Assembly (NCBI GenBank): GCA_009380075.1
Contig: WHSO01000025.1
Span: 1-42,940 of the forward strand
Source: Alphaproteobacteria bacterium
GTDB taxonomy: Bacteria > Pseudomonadota > Alphaproteobacteria > SMXQ01
Direction: 5' to 3'
Length of the DNA stretch: 42,940 bases
This document shows, piece after piece, positions 1 to 8,620 of the stretch (the stretch's first letter is position 1; each line of letters begins with the position of its first letter). The notes beneath the pieces were generated by a model. It ran no database searches and had not been told where the DNA came from. It saw only the letters and a program-made list of their open reading frames with translations. Both the position numbers and the translations under genes were made by a program.

Positions 1-63
1 ATCCACGCTCATGACAATGTAAGGTCATGATCGCCGGGATTCACTGACTTTCCCGTTAACGGC

Positions 64-86
64 AAAAAAAGGCACCATGATGGCGC
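64..86 (-). terminator. Rho-independent terminator of the amidase gene
   Basis: Read on the minus strand, a 5-bp GC-rich stem (one G-T pair) with a 5-base loop (72-86) is followed by one C and seven T residues (64-70). It lies about 20 bases past the amidase stop, which suggests that the amidase message ends here and does not run into whatever lies left of the window. The stem is short, so efficiency is uncertain. Confidence 0.55.
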
Positions 87-107
87 GGCCGACCACCCTG
101 GTACGGC

Positions 108-1328
108 TCACTGGCCGTTTTCGCGAGCGCGGCGTTCGAAATAGGCGTCCACCGCCTCGGTGATGGCCCTGGCCAGTTCGACCCGGTATGAGGGCTTGAG
201 CAACCGCGCTTCGTCCGCGCTATTGGAAAGATAGCCCATTTCGATCAGGACGGAGGGCACATCCGGCGCCTTGAGTACGGCGAAACCGGCGAAGCGGTGC
301 GATTTTCGGACAAATTTCGTCAAATCCGTCATATCGTCTACCAGGACGCGGGCGAAGGCGGCGGAATGGTTCATGGTCTCGCGCTGGGCCAGATCGATGA
401 GGATGTTGGTGACTTCCGTCGATTCTCCTGTCAGGTCCATGCCGGCGATCAGGTCGGCCTTGTTCTCCTTCGCGGCGAGGTCGGCCGCCTCCTTGTCCGA
501 CGAGGTTTCCGAAAGGGTATAGACCGCGGCGCCGCGTACCTTGCGGTTCGCGATCGAATCGGCATGCAGGCTTATGAACAGGTCGGCCCCGGCCGCGCGC
601 GCGATGCCCACGCGCTCGCGCAGGCGGACGAATGTGTCCTTGTCGCGCGTCAGCACGACGCGGTAACGACCGCGCCGGGCCAACTCCTTTTGTAACTGTT
701 GCGCCATGGCGAGTGTCACGAATTTCTCGTAAACCTTGCGGCGGCCGACGGCGCCGGGATCGATACCGCCGTGCCCCGGATCGATCACCACCACTTTTTT
801 CCTGGCCGCCGGTGCCGGCCGGGGAGGCGGCACGATCACCGCGGTCCGGGCCGGCGGTTCGGCCTTGGGCGCGTCCGGACGTGCGAGATGGCGGGTAAAG
901 GCTTCCGCCGTCACCGGCGCAAGATCGAGGACCAGCCGCCACGGCCGGGCCCCGACCGGCGGAATGTGGAAGAGCTTGTCCACAAGGGCCGGCCTGGTCA
1001 GGTCGAGCACCATGCGCGAGCGGCCCGGTGCGAACTGTCCGAAGCGGAAGCTGCCGACGAACCCACGGCCGCGCTCGCCGCGCGCCGGGTCGATGCGCCA
1101 GTCGACGTCCGGAAGATCAAGCACGATGCGCAGGGGACCGCCCAGTTCGAAGGCGATGGCGGGCAGCTTCGCATCGGACTCCAAGACGATTCGAAGCTTT
1201 TCGGAATGCACGCCGATACGGATTTCGCTTACCGCAGGCGCCGCCCGGGCGGGGTTGAACGCGGTCAGGGCGCCGATACCGAGTACGGCGACGAAGAGCG
1301 CAAAGAGGACCTTGTTTGTACACACCAT
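108..1328 (-). CDS. N-acetylmuramoyl-L-alanine amidase (AMIN + Amidase_3)
   Basis: This is a periplasmic zinc amidase (AmiC type) that cuts the bond between N-acetylmuramic acid and the L-alanine of the stem peptide, as needed for daughter-cell separation. The 406-aa protein starts with a signal peptide (about 1-29, cleavage after ALA-ARG-ALA). An AMIN domain follows (about 33-140), which in the family targets the enzyme to peptidoglycan or the division site. A proline-rich linker (150-175) leads to the Amidase_3 catalytic domain (178-400). Zinc ligands are visible as H186 in DPGHGG, E201 and H255 in SLHAD, and the catalytic glutamate as E363 in IEMGYLSN. The start follows an extended -10 promoter by about 29 bases. 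Many alphaproteobacteria carry this gene beside a class A penicillin-binding protein; here the left neighbour is outside the window. Confidence 0.93.
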   Translation of the reverse strand: MVCTNKVLFALFVAVLGIGALTAFNPARAAPAVSEIRIGVHSEKLRIVLESDAKLPAIAFELGGPLRIVLDLPDVDWRIDPARGERGRGFVGSFRFGQFAPGRSRMVLDLTRPALVDKLFHIPPVGARPWRLVLDLAPVTAEAFTRHLARPDAPKAEPPARTAVIVPPPRPAPAARKKVVVIDPGHGGIDPGAVGRRKVYEKFVTLAMAQQLQKELARRGRYRVVLTRDKDTFVRLRERVGIARAAGADLFISLHADSIANRKVRGAAVYTLSETSSDKEAADLAAKENKADLIAGMDLTGESTEVTNILIDLAQRETMNHSAAFARVLVDDMTDLTKFVRKSHRFAGFAVLKAPDVPSVLIEMGYLSNSADEARLLKPSYRVELARAITEAVDAYFERRARENGQ

Positions 1329-1356
1329 CTTGGGGTTCCAGCACGCTTGTACACAA

Positions 1357-1365
1357 AATATATCA
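1357..1365 (-). promoter_or_regulatory. extended -10 promoter of the amidase gene
   Basis: On the minus strand this reads TGATATATT, that is TG, one base, then TATATT (five of six matches to TATAAT). It lies about 29 bases before the amidase start, giving a short leader of about 20 bases. No good -35 is visible, which fits an extended -10 promoter. It is the most AT-rich spot in the amidase-rne interval. Confidence 0.4.
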
Positions 1366-1441
1366 GAGTTTCACGGCTTTTTACTCTGTCAGGGATCACG
1401 CCGGCCCCTGGTCGCCCCTAACCCCTCGCCGAACAATGTGA

Positions 1442-1470
1442 TTGTGGAAGACCCACCTTGCGCCTATGTT
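1442..1470 (+). promoter_or_regulatory. possible sigma-70 promoter of rne
   Basis: TTGTGG (1442-1447) and TATGTT (1465-1470) are separated by 17 bases in an AT-richer patch. Both hexamers are only moderate matches. If used, transcription would start near 1477 and leave a leader of about 300 bases before rne. Confidence 0.25.
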
Positions 1471-1784
1471 AATAAATGTGAACCGCCTCCGGTCGGCCAT
1501 ATTCGGGCAAGTGTCCCGGATATTGGCGGCGCAGCGGGCCCCTTCCAGCCGATTTCAAAGTCGTCGGCGCCTTCGGGTTCCCGGTACGCTCAGACGGTAT
1601 GGAGGATTGTTGAAGATTGAAGCCGGTGTTCCGGGCCTGGCGGTGTCGCCGGCCGGAGGGCAGGCCGGTCCCCCTCCCCGCATTCCATCGCGCGGGTCGA
1701 GATCAAGGCCAACGGCTTCGCAGACATAGCAGGCGATGCGCTGCCCCTCGCGGGCTTGGCGGCATTGCCGCGGAGAAAAATGAA
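1471..1784 (+). promoter_or_regulatory. long 5' leader of rne with hairpins
   Basis: The whole 1329-1784 gap (456 bases) between the divergent amidase and rne starts holds no convincing gene. An open frame runs into rne from 1617 but its peptide is arginine-rich and non-conserved in style. Two hairpins are visible: a 6-bp CCGGCC/GGCCGG stem (1649-1654 with 1663-1668) and GCGGC-ATT-GCCGC (1759-1771). The second ends exactly where the ribosome site GGAGA (1772-1776) begins. RNase E of E. coli limits its own mRNA through its 5' leader; a similar role here is inferred only from length and structure. Confidence 0.3.
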
Positions 1785-4379
1785 ATGACGAAGCGCATGC
1801 TTATCGATGCGACTCATCCCGAGGAAACACGGGTAGTCGTACTGGCCGGTAATCGGCTCGATGAATACGATTTCGAAACTTCCACGAAAAAGCAGCTCAA
1901 GGGCAATATCTACCTCGCCAAGGTGACGCGGGTGGAGCCGTCGCTCCAGGCCGCGTTCGTGGAGTTCGGCGGCAACCGGCACGGGTTCCTCGCGTTCAGC
2001 GAAATCCATCCCGACTACTATCAGATTCCGGTCGCCGACCGCGCCGCACTGCTGCGCGAACACGAAGAGGAACTCGCCGCGGAAGCCGCGGCGGAAGAGG
2101 CGGAAGACGACGAAGTGGCGGAGGCCGAGGCCGAGGCCGACGTCGAGGCGGCGCCCGAACCGCCGGAGGAAATCGCGCGAGAGGTTCCCGCGAATCTCGA
2201 TCCCGAGGCGGAAGCCGTCACCGCCACCGAGGTAGAATCCGATTTCCCGTCGACCGAAGTCGAAGCGGCACCCGGTGAGGAGGCCGAGGGCTCATCCGCT
2301 GCCGAGATGCTGTCGCCGGACGACGGCGCGGCGGAAGATGTCCTGCACGACCTGCCCCCGTCTCCTCCGGCCGAGGACATCGGCGGCGACGACGCCGACA
2401 CTCATCATGAAGAACGGCGACGCAGCCGGCCGCGACGCCACCGCTACAAGATCCAGGAAGTCATCAAGCGCCGGCAGATCCTTCTGGTCCAAGTGGTGAA
2501 GGAAGAGCGCGGCACCAAGGGGGCGGCGCTGACGACCTACCTGTCGCTGGCGGGCCGTTACTGTGTGCTGATGCCGAACACCGCCAAGGGCGGCGGCATT
2601 TCGCGAAAGATTACCAATGCGGGCGATCGCAAGCGCATGAAGAGCCTGATTTCCGACCTCGAAATTGCCGACGGGATGGCCGTGATCCTGCGCACCGCGG
2701 CGGTCGAGCGGTCGAAGGCCGAGCTCAAGCGCGACTTCGAGTTCCTCATGCGCGCCTGGGACCAGGTGCGGGAACTGACCCTGAAGTCCATCGCGCCGAC
2801 GTTGGTCTACGAGGAAGCGAACCTCATCAAGCGGTCGATCCGCGATCTCTACACCAAGGACATCGACGAAGTGCTGGTCGATGGCGACGAAGGATACAAG
2901 ACCGCGAAAGAATTCATGCGCATGCTCATGCCGAGCCATGCGAAGAAAGTGCAACCCTACAAGGACCCGGAAATACCGCTGTTCCACCGCTACCAGGTGG
3001 AAGCGCAGCTCGATGCCATGCATTCGGCGCAGGTACAGCTTAAGTCCGGCGGATACATCGTCATCAATCCGACCGAGGCTCTGGTGTCGATCGACGTCAA
3101 CTCCGGCCGGGCAACGCGCGAACGCAATATCGAGGAAACGGCCTACAAGACCAACCTGGAGGCGGCGGATGAAATCGCCCGCCAGTTGCGCCTGCGCGAC
3201 CTCGCCGGGCTGATCGTCATCGATTTCATCGACATGGCGGAGCATCGCAACCAGCACACGGTGGAGCGGCGCATAAAGGACGCCATGCGCAGCGACCGCG
3301 CCCGCATCCAGATCGGGCGCATCAGCGCGTTCGGCCTGCTTGAACTGTCGCGCCAGCGCCTGAGGCCGAGCCTGATCGAGACATCGACCCAGCCCTGCCC
3401 CCATTGCCACGGCACCGGGCTGATCCGCTCCACCGAATCGGCGGCGCTGCACGTGCTGCGCGCCATCGAGGAAGAGGGTATCCGCCGCCGCTCCATCGAA
3501 TTACGCATCTCGGTCCCGAGCTCGGTCGCCCTTTACGTGCTCAACCAGAAGAGGGCGATGCTGCGCGGCATCGAAAGCCGCTACGGCTTCAACGTGCTGA
3601 TCAACGCCGACGACAGCCTGATTCCGCCCGACTACGCGCTGGAGAGGGTCGAGGGCCGCCCCGTCGGCGAGGCGGACCGGCCGGAGGCCGTGGCAACCGA
3701 ACCCGAAAGCCCGGAGATCGAGGACGACGTCTTCGACGAGGACGAGGCCGAGACGCAGGACGATGCCAGCGCTCCGCCGCGTCAACGCGACGGCAACGAG
3801 GACCGCGGCGGTCGCCGCCGCGGACGTCGCGGTCGCCGCGGTCGCCGAGGTGAAGGCAGTGGCGATGGCGCAACATCCGGGCGGACACCGGCGGACGATC
3901 TTGCCGCCGCACCCGCCGATGGCCCGTCGGACGCGGTCACTGCGGATGGTGGCGACGCCCCGGTCGAAGGATCAGCCGATGCGGCCGACCAGGCCCAGGG
4001 CGCCCCGTCCAAGCGCCGCCGGCGTGGACGCCGCGGTGGCCGTCGCCGCGGACGCAACCGCGATGGGGACCAGTCCCCTGCCGCCGAGGCCCAGGCGCAG
4101 GGCTCCGCGGTCATGGACAGTGCCGCCGCCGATACACACGTGAACAACGGCGACGCCACGGATGCCCCGGGCGACGATCACGACGTCGCGCCCCCAACTG
4201 AGGACGTCAACGGCTACACGAACGCGGACGCACCCGCACCGGCAGCGGCGCAAAACGGGGAAGCCCGCATCGAAACGCACGATTCTCCGGCGCCGGCCGA
4301 GGTGACCATGGAGCCCGAGGTCGCGGCCAAGACGGACGCACCGAAACGCAAGGGTTGGTGGAACCGCTTCGGCGGGTAA
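1785..4379 (+). CDS. rne: ribonuclease E
   Basis: RNase E is the single-strand endoribonuclease that starts mRNA decay and processes rRNA and tRNA precursors. The ATG at 1785 was chosen because GGAGA sits 8 bases upstream and the peptide then opens as MTKRMLIDATHPEETR, typical of alphaproteobacterial homologues; 864 aa. The S1 domain is split by a long Glu/Ala/Asp-rich insert (roughly residues 90-230). Catalytic Asp437 (in SIDVNSG) and Asp480 (in VIDFID) are 43 residues apart, as in E. coli D303/D346. The Zn-link CPHCHG has C538 and C541. After about residue 620 the tail is disordered, with acidic stretches, two Arg/Gly-rich RNA-binding blocks, and a terminal KRKGWWNRFGG. In Caulobacter the terminal GWW motif binds PNPase, so the same contact is likely here. 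Confidence 0.96.
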   Translation: MTKRMLIDATHPEETRVVVLAGNRLDEYDFETSTKKQLKGNIYLAKVTRVEPSLQAAFVEFGGNRHGFLAFSEIHPDYYQIPVADRAALLREHEEELAAEAAAEEAEDDEVAEAEAEADVEAAPEPPEEIAREVPANLDPEAEAVTATEVESDFPSTEVEAAPGEEAEGSSAAEMLSPDDGAAEDVLHDLPPSPPAEDIGGDDADTHHEERRRSRPRRHRYKIQEVIKRRQILLVQVVKEERGTKGAALTTYLSLAGRYCVLMPNTAKGGGISRKITNAGDRKRMKSLISDLEIADGMAVILRTAAVERSKAELKRDFEFLMRAWDQVRELTLKSIAPTLVYEEANLIKRSIRDLYTKDIDEVLVDGDEGYKTAKEFMRMLMPSHAKKVQPYKDPEIPLFHRYQVEAQLDAMHSAQVQLKSGGYIVINPTEALVSIDVNSGRATRERNIEETAYKTNLEAADEIARQLRLRDLAGLIVIDFIDMAEHRNQHTVERRIKDAMRSDRARIQIGRISAFGLLELSRQRLRPSLIETSTQPCPHCHGTGLIRSTESAALHVLRAIEEEGIRRRSIELRISVPSSVALYVLNQKRAMLRGIESRYGFNVLINADDSLIPPDYALERVEGRPVGEADRPEAVATEPESPEIEDDVFDEDEAETQDDASAPPRQRDGNEDRGGRRRGRRGRRGRRGEGSGDGATSGRTPADDLAAAPADGPSDAVTADGGDAPVEGSADAADQAQGAPSKRRRRGRRGGRRRGRNRDGDQSPAAEAQAQGSAVMDSAAADTHVNNGDATDAPGDDHDVAPPTEDVNGYTNADAPAPAAAQNGEARIETHDSPAPAEVTMEPEVAAKTDAPKRKGWWNRFGG

Positions 4380-4402
4380 CTATCCTGTGATCCGAGGCAC
4401 GC

Positions 4403-4430
4403 GAAAGCCCCGCCCTGAGGCGGGGCTTTC
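4403..4430 (+). terminator. bidirectional terminator between rne and the aminotransferase gene
   Basis: A perfect 12-bp stem (GAAAGCCCCGCC, 4403-4414, with its complement at 4419-4430) closes a 4-base loop, with TTC following on the plus strand. It sits between the convergent stops of rne (4379) and the aminotransferase (4451). The A-rich and T-rich stem ends make it usable from both sides. Confidence 0.85.
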
Positions 4431-4450
4431 TTCATACGGACGACTCCGCC

Positions 4451-5617
4451 CTACCGCGCCGTCGTGCGGCGCTGCCACCACACCTCCAGACGGCGCACCG
4501 CCTCGCGCATTTCGTCGCTCGATCCGGCGTAGCTGAACCGGACGTAGTCCTTGCCGCGGACCACGTCGAAATCCAACCCCGGCGTCACCGCCACACCGGC
4601 GTCGTTCAGGATCTCGCGGGCGATGTCCGGACTTTCACCGCCGAACGCACCGATCCCTGCATATATGTAAAACGCGCCGTCGGCGGGGGCGAAGGGGCCG
4701 AAACCGCAGCGCGGCAACCCTTCGAGCAGCACCTCACGGTTTTCGGCGTAGCGGCGCACATTGGCGTCGAGGTCGCCCTTGCAGGCGAACACGACGCACG
4801 CGGCGTGCTGCGACAGCGTCGGCGGCGAGATGAACAGGTTCTGCGCCAGGCATTCAACGACGCGCGCGAGATCCGGCGGCACCACCATCCAGCCGAGCCG
4901 CCAGCCGGTCATGGAGTAGTACTTCGAGAAGCTGTTGATGACGATGGCGGACGGGGTGAGATCCGCCAGCGTTACGGCCGGTTTGCCGTAGGTGATCCCG
5001 TGATAGATTTCGTCGGAGATGACGCGCACGCCGTTCGTCGCGCACCAGCCGACCAGGCGCCGGATGTCGTCGGGCACCAGCATCGAGCCCGTGGGGTTGG
5101 CCGGACTGGCGAGGATCAATCCGTCGGGCGGGTACGGCAGGGCGGACAGCAGGTCCACCGTCGGCTGGAATCCGTCGGCCCGTTCCGCCGCCAGCGGCAC
5201 CGGCTCGACGTCGAGCGCGGCGAGGATATTGCGGTAGCCGGGATATCCCGGTGTGGCGAAGGCGACCCGGTCCCCCGCATCGAAGGCGGCGAGGAACGCC
5301 AGCACGAACGCGCCGGACGAGCCCGCGGTGACGGCGATGCGTCCCGCGTCGACCGCGACGCCATAGCGGGCACGGTAGTCGTCGGCGATGGCCCGGCGCA
5401 GTTCCGGCACCCCGAGGGCCTCGGTATAGCCCAGCCGTTCGCTCTCAAGGGCGCGGGCGGCGGCCTCAATCACCCCCGCCGGCGCGGCGGTGGAGGGCTG
5501 GCCCACCTCGAGGTGCACGACGTCGTGGCCCGCGGCGACGCGGGCATTGGCGGCGGCCATTACGTCCATGACGATGAACGGGGCGATGCGGCCGCGTCGG
5601 GATGCCTTGATCGCCAT
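4451..5617 (-). CDS. PLP-dependent class I/II aminotransferase
   Basis: This 388-aa fold-type I enzyme moves an amino group between an amino acid and a 2-oxo acid using pyridoxal phosphate. Visible family features are VGQPST near residue 38, the phosphate-binding TAGSSGA (97-103), PANPTGS (172-178), SDEIYHG (201-207) and the PLP lysine K232 in NSFSKYYSMTGWR. A C-terminal RFSYAGS carries the substrate-carboxylate arginine. The family covers aspartate, aromatic and alanine-type enzymes, and the sequence alone does not fix the substrate. The gene follows the gamma-glutamyltransferase-like gene after only 15 bases, so the two are probably cotranscribed; amino acids released from gamma-glutamyl compounds could feed it, which is inference. 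Confidence 0.9.
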   Translation of the reverse strand: MAIKASRRGRIAPFIVMDVMAAANARVAAGHDVVHLEVGQPSTAAPAGVIEAAARALESERLGYTEALGVPELRRAIADDYRARYGVAVDAGRIAVTAGSSGAFVLAFLAAFDAGDRVAFATPGYPGYRNILAALDVEPVPLAAERADGFQPTVDLLSALPYPPDGLILASPANPTGSMLVPDDIRRLVGWCATNGVRVISDEIYHGITYGKPAVTLADLTPSAIVINSFSKYYSMTGWRLGWMVVPPDLARVVECLAQNLFISPPTLSQHAACVVFACKGDLDANVRRYAENREVLLEGLPRCGFGPFAPADGAFYIYAGIGAFGGESPDIAREILNDAGVAVTPGLDFDVVRGKDYVRFSYAGSSDEMREAVRRLEVWWQRRTTAR

Positions 5618-5632
5618 ACCGTCGCCGGCGCG

Positions 5633-7264
5633 TCAGTTCTGTTGCGCGAGACCGAAGGCGCGGCGGTCGGTGCGCACGTCGCACAGGCTGCGTTCGGCGT
5701 CGAACCCGCGCGGGCAAATGAGGATATTGGCGCGCCCGAGCGACGGCGCGGTCACGATCTGGTGCCCGCTCTTGCGCAGGCGATCGGCGATGGCACGCGC
5801 ATCGGCGCGATCCTCGATCACCACGTGGTCGGGCCGCGCCGGATGATAGAACCGCGGCGCCGCCAGCATGGCCTCCGCGGTGTCCTTCGTTTCCAGCGTC
5901 TTGACGGCGGCCGTAGCAAGGGTGATCGGCACAATCGCGCCGCCTGTCGCCGCGCCCAGGAACTCGAGCTGCTGCTGGGTGTCGCTCCGCACTATCATGA
6001 GGCCGAGCGCCGCCGTGCCCTTTCCCTCCGGATCGGGCGGCGCGGCGATGACGATGCCGGTTTCCCGGGCCAGTTTCCCGGCGCCCATGGTGCCGTTCAT
6101 GGTGAAGGCGCAGGCCACCGCCCGACCGAACACATCGAGCGCGATGATGCTGGTCGAACCCTGATCCGCGGGCTCGACGAAAGCCGAGGCGCGGTCCATA
6201 ACCGGCGCAGGGCCAGCGGTGTCACGGCCGAGGCCTTCCATGAGCCGGTCGATGCGCCCCTCGGACACGAAGGAGTCCCCGTCGCCGATACCCCCGGGCG
6301 TGGCGAACCAGCGCCCGGCATCGGCGAAGGCCCGCCGTGAAACCTCCGCCAGGAGATTCGCCCGTTCGTCCGAGCCAAAATCGGACCATGCCCCCTCGCG
6401 ATAGAGCATCGCCCAGGCCTGGGCGGTGACGACGCCCGCCGGTGTCGGCGGAAAAAGGGCGAGCTGGTTGCCGCGCTCCACCGTCACCACCGGACGGAAA
6501 TGCGGGACCAGGCCACGCAGGCCCTCCGCCGTGAGCAGGGTCCCAGCGCGGGCGTAATCGGCCACGATCCGGCGGGCGAGTGGACCGGAGTACATCTGCG
6601 CCGGCTGGCGGCGCAGCATGCTCAAAGTCGCGGCCAGGGCCACCTGCTGGACCGGCGCGCCCTCTGCCACAGGATGGCCCAATTTGTCGGCGAAGATTTG
6701 CGCCATCCCCGGTGCGCTGACGCGTCCCGGTGCGCGTGCCACGGCGCGGGCAAAGGCCCGGCTCGCCGGGTGGCCAAGCCGGGCCATGCTCTCGGCGGGG
6801 CCGACCAACTGGGTCCATGGCAGGTGTCCGTATTTCGCGTGCAGCGCCTGCATCGCGCGCGGCGCGAGTGGCGCCACCTGGCCGGCGAAAGGACCGGAGG
6901 TCGGATGTGTGAACTCGATCGCCTCCTCCACCGCCTTGACCTTGTCGTGGACGAGGCAGACGCCGCCGGCACCGAGGGACGCGGCCGTGGGCAGCGTCAC
7001 CGCCATGGTGAAGTAGGCCGCCACTACCGCGTCGGCGGCGCTGCCACCAGTGGCCAGGATGTCGCGCGCCGCCAGCACCGCCTGGGGCTCGTCGCCGGCG
7101 ACGGCGCCGTTGAAGCCCTGGACATAGCCTTCGGCACGGGAGTCGAGGCCGGGAAGGCGCGAACAGCCCGACGCCAGGATCAGGGCTGAACACGCGCCAA
7201 TGACGATTTGACCGGCGCGCGACCGACGCCTAACCTTGCCGGCCCAATGAGTGAGATCGATCAT
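5633..7264 (-). CDS. gamma-glutamyltransferase-family lipoprotein
   Basis: Members of this N-terminal nucleophile family hydrolyse or transfer the gamma-glutamyl group of glutathione and related compounds after cutting themselves into two subunits at a conserved Thr. From the ATG at 7264 the protein is 543 aa. It opens with a basic region and hydrophobic stretch ending in a lipobox-like ALA-SER-GLY-CYS (C34), so it is predicted to be lipid-anchored in the periplasm. The N-terminal ARDILATGGSAADAVVAAY block (about 66-84) is typical. The self-processing Thr is probably T371 in DQGSTSIIALD, followed by AFTMNGTMGAG. It is divergent from classical Ggt, so the substrate may differ. The ATG is the only start that keeps the signal sequence; it shares CATG with the divergent M48 gene. 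A GAAGAG ribosome site lies 7 bases before it. Confidence 0.8.
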   Translation of the reverse strand: MIDLTHWAGKVRRRSRAGQIVIGACSALILASGCSRLPGLDSRAEGYVQGFNGAVAGDEPQAVLAARDILATGGSAADAVVAAYFTMAVTLPTAASLGAGGVCLVHDKVKAVEEAIEFTHPTSGPFAGQVAPLAPRAMQALHAKYGHLPWTQLVGPAESMARLGHPASRAFARAVARAPGRVSAPGMAQIFADKLGHPVAEGAPVQQVALAATLSMLRRQPAQMYSGPLARRIVADYARAGTLLTAEGLRGLVPHFRPVVTVERGNQLALFPPTPAGVVTAQAWAMLYREGAWSDFGSDERANLLAEVSRRAFADAGRWFATPGGIGDGDSFVSEGRIDRLMEGLGRDTAGPAPVMDRASAFVEPADQGSTSIIALDVFGRAVACAFTMNGTMGAGKLARETGIVIAAPPDPEGKGTAALGLMIVRSDTQQQLEFLGAATGGAIVPITLATAAVKTLETKDTAEAMLAAPRFYHPARPDHVVIEDRADARAIADRLRKSGHQIVTAPSLGRANILICPRGFDAERSLCDVRTDRRAFGLAQQN

Positions 7265-8615
7265 GCTTGGACTCTTCAGAACGCGTGCAGCGGTCCTCTT
7301 GACGTTGATTGTTGCTGTCTTTGGCGGGCTCTGGAACAAGGCCCAGGCGGCCAGCCTGATCCGCGACGCGGAGGTGGAAAATACCATCCGCGCCTATGCG
7401 ACGCCACTGTTTGAGGCGGCCGGTCTTCGCCCCCAGGACATCGACATTTTCGTGATCGGCGACCCGACCCTCAACGCCTTCGTGGCCGGGGGCCAGAACC
7501 TGTTCGTCAACACCGGATTCCTGATCAAGACCCGCGACGCGAGCGAAGTGATCGGCGTGATCGCCCACGAAACCGGCCATATCGCCGGCGGGCATCTGGC
7601 CCGGTTTTCCAGTCGAATCAACACATCGTCCAACGTCGCGCTGGTGACGACGCTGCTCGGGCTGCTGACCGCCATCGCCAGCGGCTCCGGCGAGGCGGGG
7701 GTCGCCGTCTCGCAGGCCGGGCAGGGCCTCGCGCTGGGCAATCTCCTCGCCTACAGCCGGACGCAGGAATCCTCGGCCGACCAGGCCGGGCTCGGGCTGC
7801 TTGACCGTACCGGGCAGTCGGCGAAGGGGCTCGCATCCTTCCTGCGCACCATCGAGAACCAGGAGTTCCTGAGCCCCAACAACCAGGACCCCTACGTCCG
7901 CACCCACCCGGTGACGCGCGAACGCGTCCGGCAGGTCGAACAGCACCTGAAGAAATCCCAATACAGCGGCACCAAGCCGTCACCGCAACTGGAGGAAATG
8001 CACCGGCGCATGGTGGCGAAGCTGGTTGCCTTCACCGATTATCCGGAGACGGTCTTCAACCGCTATCCCGAAAGCGACCGCTCCGTCGCCGCGCGCTATG
8101 CCCGCGCCATCGCGTATTATCGCATTCCCGATCTCGGCAAGGCCCTGCCGCTGGTGGATGGCCTGATCCGGGACGAGCCGAAGAACCCCTATTTTCATGA
8201 GCTCAAGGGCCAGATCCTGTTCGAGAACGGACGCATTGCGGAATCGCTCGCGCCGAACCGGGAAGCGGTCCGATTGCTGCCCGATTCGGCCCTGTTGCGC
8301 CTCGGTCTCGCCCGTTCCCAGATCGAAAGAAACGATCCGGCATTGAACAAGGAAGCGGTCGAAAACCTGCTGTTCACAACCCAGGCGGAACCGTATTACG
8401 CCTTCGGCTGGGACCAGCTCGCCATCGCCTACGGACGCGACGGCCAGCTCGGCATGTCGGCTCTGGCGCAGGCCGAAGGTGCTCTGGTGCGCGGCCGGAA
8501 AAAAGACGCGCTGTCCCACGCCGCCCGTGCCGAAAAGCGCCTCGACAAGGGATCCGCCGCCTGGCTGCGGCTGCAGGATATCAAGCGGGTCGCCAAGGAA
8601 AAAGATACGAGATAG
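7263..8615 (+). CDS. periplasmic M48 metalloprotease with TPR tail (BepA-like)
   Basis: This is a zinc metalloprotease of the BepA/YfgC type, which in other bacteria helps assemble or clear outer-membrane proteins such as LptD and BamA. With the ATG at 7263 it has 450 aa, a signal peptide (cleavage near residue 29, ALA-GLN-ALA), and the M48 zinc site HETGH (102-106) followed by the third-ligand region TQESSADQAGL. A helical tetratricopeptide-like region fills the C-terminal half (about 230-450; for example ARAIAYYRIPDLGKALPLVD). A GTG at 7251 would add four residues. The leader is almost absent because the start abuts the divergent lipoprotein gene. The gene converges on maiA with 5 bases between stops. 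Confidence 0.9.
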   Translation: MLGLFRTRAAVLLTLIVAVFGGLWNKAQAASLIRDAEVENTIRAYATPLFEAAGLRPQDIDIFVIGDPTLNAFVAGGQNLFVNTGFLIKTRDASEVIGVIAHETGHIAGGHLARFSSRINTSSNVALVTTLLGLLTAIASGSGEAGVAVSQAGQGLALGNLLAYSRTQESSADQAGLGLLDRTGQSAKGLASFLRTIENQEFLSPNNQDPYVRTHPVTRERVRQVEQHLKKSQYSGTKPSPQLEEMHRRMVAKLVAFTDYPETVFNRYPESDRSVAARYARAIAYYRIPDLGKALPLVDGLIRDEPKNPYFHELKGQILFENGRIAESLAPNREAVRLLPDSALLRLGLARSQIERNDPALNKEAVENLLFTTQAEPYYAFGWDQLAIAYGRDGQLGMSALAQAEGALVRGRKKDALSHAARAEKRLDKGSAAWLRLQDIKRVAKEKDTR

Positions 8616-8620
8616 ACGCC

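Noticed and set aside
3760-4070. Direct repeats in the rne tail as a CRISPR or satellite
   Set aside because: The repeats are in frame and encode the Arg/Gly-rich RNA-binding blocks of RNase E; no spacers are present.
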